64,000 nt of DNA from Aquisediminimonas sp031376385. Lineage in GTDB: Bacteria; Pseudomonadota; Alphaproteobacteria; Sphingomonadales; Sphingomonadaceae. The notes under the pieces were generated by a model, which saw only the letters and a program-made list of their open reading frames with translations, ran no database searches and was not told the DNA's origin. The stretch lies in NCBI GenBank assembly GCA_031376385.1, contig JANMDQ010000026.1, forward strand, positions 30,425 to 94,424, in the 5' to 3' direction. The position numbers were made by a program, and so were the translations under genes. Positions 58,691 to 64,000 of this stretch are shown here, piece by piece. The first letter of the stretch is position 1; each line of letters opens with the position of its first letter.

Positions 58691-60076
58691 TTAGGCGGTG
58701 GGCTCCGCTGTGGCAAGCCGCTTACCCAGCGCCAGCTTGAACAGGATGAAGCAAAGCGCCGATGCGCCAGCAAACCCGGCATGGAGCAGCCAGAATTGCA
58801 CTGTTGGCATCGTCTCGTAATATCCCCCGACCCACCCGACCATGGCATTGGCGGAAAAGAAGGCGAGATAATAAAGCCCGATTACAGTCGCGTTCACGGC
58901 CTTAGGCGCGACTTTGGAAAAGAGCGCAAGGCTGACTGGCAGCATATGGGCAAAGCCAATGCTGTTGATGATGTGAAACATGACCGGCCAAAACAGGCCG
59001 ATTTTTTCACCCGGAGCTTGAGTGGCAGCTGCTATGACAAGGCACAGCATCCCCGCAATCGAAAAAAAGGCCCCAATGATAATTTTGGTGATTTCATCAG
59101 GTTCCTGCCGCTTTTTCCCATACCAACGGTAAAAGAGTGCGACGCCTGCGAGAAAGCCAACGCTGACAATGGCATCCAGTGTCACCAGCCACGTGGTCGG
59201 GAGTTTGCGGCCCATGAAATTCAGATCAAATTGTTCATCGCCCCAGATGAGATAAGCGTTGAAAATCTGATTATTCGGCACAATCGCGATGGCGAGCACA
59301 GGGATAAGGATGATAAGCGCAATGAGTGCGGGCCAATCCCCCCGCTGCAACTTGGGCGGTTTGACCGCGCCTGCTGCTTGCGGTTCAAAATGCTCTGCCG
59401 GCAAATGTTTTTGCCCGGCAACGTAAATGCCAAGCCCAATCAGCATCCCCACGCCCGCCGCGCCGAAACCGTAATGCCAGCCGACCATTTCCCCCAGCGT
59501 GCCGACAATCAGCGGCGATGCAATGACGCCTGCGTTGATGCCAAGGTAGAAAATCTGAAACGCATCTGCCCGGCGCAAATCGCTGGCGCTGTAAAGTGCG
59601 CCCACTTGACTAGCGATATTGCCTTTGAACATGCCGCACCCCAGCACCAGACACAGAAGCGCAAACAGGAAGCTCACCTCAAACGCCATCAGAAAATGAC
59701 CAAGCGCCATGGTGATCGCGCCAAGCAAAACCGTGCGGCGCTTGCCAAGGAACCGGTCTGCCAGCAAGCCGCCAAAGATCGGCGTCAGATAGACGGTGGC
59801 TGCGTAAGTGCCAAAAATGGCGGACGCAAGCGCCTGCCCCTCCAGATTGCCATAGAGCTTTCGGAAACTGTCAAAGAAGGCGACATTTTCGATATGGCCG
59901 GGCAGGAGCAATTCCTTGACCATATAGAGCACCAGCAGCGCCTGCATCCCGTAATAGGAAAACCGCTCCCATGCTTCGGTAAAGGCCAAATAGCCAAGGC
60001 CAATGGGATGACCCAGAAAGCGGCGGTCTTCGGTCATATGCGCCGCTTGGGCTTCTGCATTTTCTGCGATTGTCAT
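58691..60076 (-). CDS. POT family oligopeptide:proton symporter
   Basis: A 461-residue inner-membrane transporter of about 12-14 helices from the proton-coupled oligopeptide (PTR/DtpA) family. The signature WERFSYYGMQALLVLYMV holds the E-x-x-E/R-F-x-Y-Y-G motif for proton coupling. GGLLADRFLGKRRTVLLGAI and FYLGINAGVIASPLIVGTLG are the usual PTR signatures. It imports di- and tripeptides. AAGGGG lies 9 nt before ATG 60076, which is better placed than the upstream ATG at 60085. It is divergent from the LLM-family gene. Confidence 0.9.
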   Translation of the reverse strand: MTIAENAEAQAAHMTEDRRFLGHPIGLGYLAFTEAWERFSYYGMQALLVLYMVKELLLPGHIENVAFFDSFRKLYGNLEGQALASAIFGTYAATVYLTPIFGGLLADRFLGKRRTVLLGAITMALGHFLMAFEVSFLFALLCLVLGCGMFKGNIASQVGALYSASDLRRADAFQIFYLGINAGVIASPLIVGTLGEMVGWHYGFGAAGVGMLIGLGIYVAGQKHLPAEHFEPQAAGAVKPPKLQRGDWPALIALIILIPVLAIAIVPNNQIFNAYLIWGDEQFDLNFMGRKLPTTWLVTLDAIVSVGFLAGVALFYRWYGKKRQEPDEITKIIIGAFFSIAGMLCLVIAAATQAPGEKIGLFWPVMFHIINSIGFAHMLPVSLALFSKVAPKAVNATVIGLYYLAFFSANAMVGWVGGYYETMPTVQFWLLHAGFAGASALCFILFKLALGKRLATAEPTA

Positions 60077-60146
60077 CTTGCGCATCCCCTTTAATGTCGG
60101 GGTTAAGGCAACCATATGAAATTGACCAGTGCGAAGGACCGCCAAT

Positions 60147-61169
60147 ATGCCCTCCCCCTATCTCCTCTCTGTCCTCGATCAGACGCCGATTTCGGCAGGC
60201 GCAACAGCGGCAGATGCGCTTCGCAACACAATCGATCTGGCACGCACTTGCGATGCTCTGGGCTATCACCGTTATTGGCTGGCCGAACATCATGCGTCCC
60301 CCGGACTGGCAGGATGCGCGCCAGAGGCATTGATTGGGCCCGTGGCGCTGGCAACGCATTCGATCCGCGTCGGGTCAGGCGGGATCATGCTGCCCCATTA
60401 TTCGCCGTTCAAAGTGGCAGAGACATTCAAAATGATCGCAGCGCTTGCGCCGGGGCGGATCGATCTGGGCCTGGGCCGCGCGCCGGGAACTGACGGGATC
60501 ACATCCTACGCGTTGCAGCGTGACCGCAGCAAGCAAATGCCGCACCATGACTTCCCCAATAATCTGGCCGAATTGCTCGCTTATCTAGGCGACGGCTTGC
60601 CAGAGGATCATCCGTTCGTGGGCCTGCGGGATACTCTGCCCACCGGCGGCGGCGCGATTGAGCCTTGGCTGCTTGGCTCCTCCACTGACAGCGCGGCCTG
60701 GGCAGCGGAGACAGGCCTGCCTTATTGCATCGCTGATTTCATCAATTCCGACGGGCTGGCGCAGGCGGAGCTTTACAAGCGCAATTTTCGCCCGTCACGT
60801 TGGCTCGATAAGCCCTATCTGATGATGGCAACATGGACGATTGCAGCGGCAACGCGCGCAGAGGCAGAACGGCAGGCAATCCCAGCACGGATGATGTTTG
60901 CCCATTTGCTCAAAGGCGATCTCATCCCCGTGCCATCGGTTGAAACAGCCGAGGCCTGGGCAGCGGAGCAAGCACCGCCGCCGCGCAACCGCCGCACAGT
61001 GCTCGGTTCGCCGTCTGAAGTTCGCGCAGAGTTGGACGCTGTGGCTGCGCAATTTGGCGCGGATGAAATGATGCTCGTCAATATCATGTCCGATCACGCG
61101 GCCAGACTGCGCAGTTATGAACTTATTGCCCACGAATATGGGCTGGCCAGTCTGGCCAAAGCCGCCTAA
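60147..61169 (+). CDS. LLM class (luciferase-like) flavin oxidoreductase
   Basis: A 340-residue luciferase-like monooxygenase-family protein. Features are YLLSVLDQTPISAGATAADA, HRYWLAEHHASPGLAG, RVGSGGIMLPHYSPFKVAE and RIDLGLGRAPGTD, all standard for the single-component MsnO8/LLM group. It probably uses FMNH2 or acts as an FMN oxidoreductase; the partner reductase and substrate are unknown. GAAGGA precedes ATG 60147, and the preceding GTG gives no better start. It belongs to the core block, followed after 37 bp by a cyclophilin gene. Confidence 0.85.
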   Translation: MPSPYLLSVLDQTPISAGATAADALRNTIDLARTCDALGYHRYWLAEHHASPGLAGCAPEALIGPVALATHSIRVGSGGIMLPHYSPFKVAETFKMIAALAPGRIDLGLGRAPGTDGITSYALQRDRSKQMPHHDFPNNLAELLAYLGDGLPEDHPFVGLRDTLPTGGGAIEPWLLGSSTDSAAWAAETGLPYCIADFINSDGLAQAELYKRNFRPSRWLDKPYLMMATWTIAAATRAEAERQAIPARMMFAHLLKGDLIPVPSVETAEAWAAEQAPPPRNRRTVLGSPSEVRAELDAVAAQFGADEMMLVNIMSDHAARLRSYELIAHEYGLASLAKAA

Positions 61170-61206
61170 GGCGCGCAGCGAATTCACTAAAAGAAAGACG
61201 ATCACT

Positions 61207-61656
61207 ATGGCCGAAACACTGACCCTCACCCTCGATTCCGGTGGCGATGTCGTCATCAAATTGCGCGCTGATGTCGCGCCAAAGCATGTCGCGCAAATTA
61301 CCGAGCTGGCCGCAGAAGGCTTTTACGACGGCGTGGTGTTCCACCGCGTGATCGATGGCTTCATGGCGCAAGGCGGCGATCCAACGGGCACGGGTATGGG
61401 CGGATCATCGCGTTCTGATATTCCTGCCGAATTTAACGCCGTGCATCACGGACGTGGCATATGTTCCATGGCGCGCTCATCGAGCCCCAACAGCGCAAAC
61501 AGCCAATTCTTTATCTGCCTTGATGATGCAGGCTTTCTCGACAAGCAATATACGGTTTGGGGTGAAGTGACCTCCGGCATGGAATTTGTCGACGCCCTGC
61601 CAAAGGGTGAGCCGCCGCGCACACCGGGCAAGATTGTGAAGGCGACTGTGGCCTAA
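61207..61656 (+). CDS. Peptidyl-prolyl cis-trans isomerase (cyclophilin, PpiB-like)
   Basis: A 149-residue cytoplasmic cyclophilin without a signal peptide. The active-site blocks are VVFHRVIDGFMAQGGDPTGT (Arg and Gln in the catalytic face), RGICSMARSSSPNSANSQFF and FLDKQYTVWGEVTSGMEF. It speeds proline isomerisation in folding proteins. The MARSS and VFHRV segments are as in PpiB. An ATG at 61207 follows AAGAAAGACG, and the frame open further upstream overlaps the previous gene. galU starts 35 bp downstream. Confidence 0.93.
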   Translation: MAETLTLTLDSGGDVVIKLRADVAPKHVAQITELAAEGFYDGVVFHRVIDGFMAQGGDPTGTGMGGSSRSDIPAEFNAVHHGRGICSMARSSSPNSANSQFFICLDDAGFLDKQYTVWGEVTSGMEFVDALPKGEPPRTPGKIVKATVA

Positions 61657-61691
61657 CCACTGGTTAATGATCTGCCGGCTATGGGGGGAGC

Positions 61692-62552
61692 ATGATGAAG
61701 AAAATCCGCAAAGCCGTGTTCCCCGTCGGCGGTCTTGGCACGCGGTTCTTGCCCGCGACAAAGGCCATGCCTAAAGAAATGCTTCCCGTGGTGGACCGCC
61801 CGCTCATCCAATATGCCGTGGATGAAGCGCGGGAGGCCGGGATTGAGCAGATGATTTTCGTCACTGGTCGCGGCAAATCTGCGATCGAAGACCATTTTGA
61901 TATCAGTTACGAACTGGAATCAACACTCTCAGATCGCGGTAAATCCCTTGATGCCATTGCAGGTACGCGGTTCAAACCCGGTGAAATCATTTATGTCCGC
62001 CAGCAGGATCCCATTGGCCTGGGTCATGCGATCTGGTGCGCGCGCCATATCATTGGCGATGAACCGTTTGCGATTTTCCTGCCGGATGAATTGATGGTCG
62101 GGGAACCCGGCTGCATGAAACAGATGGTCGATGCTTATGACCGCGTCGGAGGCAACATCGTCTGCGGTTATGAAGTGCCCGATACTGAAACCCATAAATA
62201 TGGCATCATCACACCGGGCAAAGTGGATGGCGCGCTTGTTGAAGTGGCCAGTCTTATCGAAAAGCCCGCCCAAGGCACAGCGCCCTCTAATCTGATGATC
62301 CCCGGTCGCTATATCCTGCAACCCGAAGTTATGCGGATATTGGAAACGCAAGCACGCGGCGCGGGAAACGAGATCCAGCTGACCGATGCCATGGCCCAAA
62401 TGATCGGCCAGCAGCCTTTCCACGCCTATGCCTTTGACGGGCGGCGCTTTGATTGCGGGGACAAGGCTGGATTCATCACGGCGAATATTGCTCTCGCATT
62501 AGACCGCGAAGATATCGGACCTACCGTGCGGGAGTTTCTGCGCGGGGTTTAG
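61692..62552 (+). CDS. galU: UTP-glucose-1-phosphate uridylyltransferase
   Basis: A 286-residue nucleotidyltransferase making UDP-glucose for polysaccharides. The N-terminal KAVFPVGGLGTRFLPATKAM is the nucleotide loop, then KEMLPVVDRPLIQYAVDEA. Lys in the VASLIEKPAQG stretch and the DCGDKAGFI segment bind the sugar phosphate. Length and motifs are those of GalU. It ends before a pair of palindromic repeats and converges with thpR. A GGGGGGAGC sequence precedes its ATG, giving a good ribosome-binding site. Confidence 0.95.
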   Translation: MMKKIRKAVFPVGGLGTRFLPATKAMPKEMLPVVDRPLIQYAVDEAREAGIEQMIFVTGRGKSAIEDHFDISYELESTLSDRGKSLDAIAGTRFKPGEIIYVRQQDPIGLGHAIWCARHIIGDEPFAIFLPDELMVGEPGCMKQMVDAYDRVGGNIVCGYEVPDTETHKYGIITPGKVDGALVEVASLIEKPAQGTAPSNLMIPGRYILQPEVMRILETQARGAGNEIQLTDAMAQMIGQQPFHAYAFDGRRFDCGDKAGFITANIALALDREDIGPTVREFLRGV

Positions 62553-62566
62553 TCGCGAACATCAGT

Positions 62567-62587
62567 GCTTCGGGTTTAACCCGGAGC
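62567..62587. repeat. Palindromic repeat, copy 1 (GCTTCGGGTT-AACCCGGAGC)
   Basis: A 21-bp inverted repeat: GCTTCGGGTT and AACCCGGAGC nearly complement each other around a single base. Its sequence is akin to copy 2 at 62621-62641. Such short GC-rich palindromes are common between converging genes of sphingomonads and may act as terminators or mRNA stabilisers. Confidence 0.6.
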
Positions 62588-62620
62588 CCAAGGGTCCAAC
62601 TCTCTGCCGTGTTCTATCAG

Positions 62621-62641
62621 GCTCCGGGTCAGGCCCGGAGC
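62621..62641. repeat. Palindromic repeat, copy 2 (GCTCCGGG-TCAGG-CCCGGAGC)
   Basis: A perfect 8-bp stem with 5-nt loop. It lies between galU and thpR, both ending here. REP-like in look; no T-run follows. Confidence 0.65.
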
Positions 62642-62653
62642 ACTGGTCTAACT

Positions 62654-63187
62654 CTAACCAGCATCCACGCGCATCACTTCTTCATAGCGCGGCCCGTCCC
62701 GGCCAATATGGCTTTCAAACAAAGCCATATGATCCAATATAAAAGGTGCGGTCGCAAAATCTGCGTGCGCCAACAGCCAAGGCGTTACATCCTCTTTCAC
62801 TCGGCCAAAACGCGCTAGCGTGATGTGGGGGATGTAAGCCCGTCCTTCAGGCGGAAAGCCGGAGCTGACCAGCGCATGATCAATTTTCTTATGCAAATCA
62901 TGGAGAAGTGGAGCCGGCGCGACACCTGCCCAGATTGGGCGAGACTGGTTCTTATGGTCAAAGCTGCCTACGCCGGATATCGCCACCGATAAGGGACGGA
63001 CAAGAACCCCCTGCAAAGCCGCTGCGACATCCTCAGCTTGATGCCGGTCGACATCCCCAATATAGCGTAACGTCAGATGCAGTTGCTCTTCTGACTGCCA
63101 CCGAGCGCCAAGCATGTATTCTGTTAACGATAAAAGCTGGCCGAGAATGGCCGGTGGAGGACGAAAAGCGACAAATAAACGATGCAT
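62654..63187 (-). CDS. thpR: RNA 2',3'-cyclic phosphodiesterase (2'-5' RNA ligase-like, ThpR)
   Basis: A 177-residue 2H-phosphoesterase. The two H-x-T-x motifs are LHLTLRYIG and PHITLARFG, spaced as in the family. It opens 2',3'-cyclic phosphate ends of RNA; the name RNA ligase refers to an in-vitro reverse activity. It begins MHRLFVAFRPPP, the family start, and I take ATG 63187 although an in-frame extension to 63238 exists. It converges with galU and is divergent from the BI-1 gene. Confidence 0.92.
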   Translation of the reverse strand: MHRLFVAFRPPPAILGQLLSLTEYMLGARWQSEEQLHLTLRYIGDVDRHQAEDVAAALQGVLVRPLSVAISGVGSFDHKNQSRPIWAGVAPAPLLHDLHKKIDHALVSSGFPPEGRAYIPHITLARFGRVKEDVTPWLLAHADFATAPFILDHMALFESHIGRDGPRYEEVMRVDAG

Positions 63188-63273
63188 TTGTCTTGTTTCG
63201 CTTGAAATTAATCTCATTTCTACCGATATTATGATCATCCGGCTATTGCGCCGGGCAATTGGAGACTGAAATC

Positions 63274-64000
63274 ATGGCCAACTGGTCTGACCCCCGCACA
63301 ATTGGTGCCGTTCCTGGCGTCGATGTCGGCATTCAGGGCGCCGCCTACGACGCGGGTCTACGCTCCTATATGCTGTCTGTTTATAACTATATGGCGTCTG
63401 GTGTTCTGCTCACTGGCCTCGTCGCGTACGGATTTGCCGCAAGCGGCATGGCAGCCCAAATTATGGGCGGCCCCGGCCTGATGAAATATGTCATCATGTT
63501 CGCCCCTTTGGCGTTCGTTCTGGTGATGAATTTCGGCCTGAACAAGCTGTCCACCTTTGCAACACAAGCTTGTTTCTGGGCGTTTGCCACAGTCATGGGC
63601 CTTAGCATGTCGACCATTTTCTTGGTCTACACCGGTGCGTCGATAGCCCAGACATTCTTTGCAACAGCGGCGGCCTTCGGTGGCCTTAGCCTTTATGGCT
63701 ATACCACGAAGAAGGATCTGTCGGGCATGGGCACATTCCTGATCATGGGCGTGGTAGGTTTGTTGGTGGCTTCAGTCATCAACATCTTCCTGCAATCTGG
63801 TGTCATGAACTTGGTCATCAGCTTCGTCGGCGTGCTGATCTTCGCAGGTCTAACGGCCTACGACACACAGCGCATCAAATCGATGTATCAGTATGTCGCT
63901 GGCACGGACATGGTTGGTAAGACTGTTGTGATGGGCGCGCTGTCGCTCTACCTCGACTTCATCAACATGTTCCAGTTCCTGCTGAGCTTCCTCGGCAGCC
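63274..64000 (+). CDS. Bax inhibitor-1/YccA family membrane protein (5' part, runs off window)
   Basis: The first 242 residues of a BI-1/YccA-family integral membrane protein. An N-terminal cytoplasmic stretch (MANWSDPRTIGAVPGVDVGI) is followed by about seven hydrophobic helices. GLTAYDTQRIKSMYQ is the diagnostic motif near helix 6, whose Asp is part of the pH-sensing pair in bacterial homologues. ALSLYLDFINMFQFLLSFLG begins the last helix. The family includes Ca2+-leak channels and FtsH-interacting YccA. A GGAG site precedes ATG 63274. The C-terminus is missing only by the window edge, so full length would be about 245-250 residues. Confidence 0.92.
   Translation, partial: MANWSDPRTIGAVPGVDVGIQGAAYDAGLRSYMLSVYNYMASGVLLTGLVAYGFAASGMAAQIMGGPGLMKYVIMFAPLAFVLVMNFGLNKLSTFATQACFWAFATVMGLSMSTIFLVYTGASIAQTFFATAAAFGGLSLYGYTTKKDLSGMGTFLIMGVVGLLVASVINIFLQSGVMNLVISFVGVLIFAGLTAYDTQRIKSMYQYVAGTDMVGKTVVMGALSLYLDFINMFQFLLSFLGS

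Noticed and set aside
58781..60094. 437-codon plus-strand frame
   Set aside because: It is the antisense of the POT transporter, which has clear family motifs; the frame is rich in Cys, His and Arg and matches nothing.
1..64000. CRISPR arrays, insertion sequences, prophage or integrase genes
   Set aside because: No regular short repeats, transposase or recombinase motifs were seen on either strand.

Overview
The window looks like a chromosomal segment of an alphaproteobacterium of the order Sphingomonadales. This rests on two large TonB-dependent receptors with sphingomonad-style signal peptides and plugs, the core block ftsK / DUF1489 / mgtE / POT transporter / galU / thpR, and many catabolic genes of the Rieske, meta-cleavage and SDR families. 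This is recognition by eye; no database was searched. No transposase, integrase, CRISPR array or rRNA was seen.

Layout. (1) 1-4.5 kb, minus strand: the 5' end of a haloalkane-dehalogenase-like hydrolase, then an assimilatory nitrate/nitrite block (nasA, nirD and a nirB that has lost its whole FAD/NAD(P)H half). The nirB break abuts an oppositely oriented fragment of an MFS transporter (about 4.54-4.81 kb), so this is a rearrangement junction. (2) 4.9-12.6 kb, minus strand: an aromatic catabolic operon with an EthD-like protein, SMP-30 lactonase, nitronate-monooxygenase-like enzyme, Rieske dioxygenase alpha and beta, SnoaL-like protein, small membrane protein, acyl-CoA-dehydrogenase-fold monooxygenase and FAH-family enzyme. 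(3) 12.7-17.0 kb, plus strand: extradiol ring-cleavage dioxygenase, C-C bond hydrolase, SnoaL-like protein, SDR and an AraC regulator. (4) 17.1-23.4 kb, plus strand: a set with no pathway I recognise (ketopantoate-reductase-like enzyme, class II aldolase, two PLP aminotransferases, HpcH/HpaI aldolase, amino-acid permease). (5) 23.4-39.7 kb: genes resembling the indole-3-acetate (iac) set (IacA-like, IacB-like, IacH-like amidase, SDR, Rieske alpha, SnoaL/beta-like, Rieske ferredoxin). Woven into it are a nitrilase, a PPOX-family flavoprotein, an AraC regulator and a minus-strand operon carrying a second amidase, a TIM-barrel isomerase, the complete lower meta-cleavage pathway (hydratase, aldolase, acylating acetaldehyde dehydrogenase) and a FixL/FixJ-like two-component system. 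(6) 39.9-53.8 kb: two TonB receptors, a second nitrilase, an NmrA-like protein, exported and cytoplasmic alpha/beta hydrolases, a GPH-type symporter, a TetR regulator, two SDRs and a two-domain VOC protein. A 17-bp motif (TTGACG-N5-TATAAT) occurs four times at three promoter regions here. (7) 54.2 kb to the end: tRNA-Ser(GCU), its 3' end facing the catabolic region, then housekeeping genes.

How it may work together (inference): nitriles or amides of an aromatic or indolic acid are hydrolysed by the nitrilases and amidases. The ring is activated by flavin monooxygenases and Rieske oxygenases to a catechol-type product, opened by the extradiol enzyme, cut by the C-C hydrolase and funnelled through 2-hydroxypentadienoate and 4-hydroxy-2-oxovalerate to pyruvate and acetyl-CoA. 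No Rieske reductase and no clear flavin reductase lie in the window, so electron supply must come at least partly from elsewhere. The substrate cannot be fixed from sequence alone.
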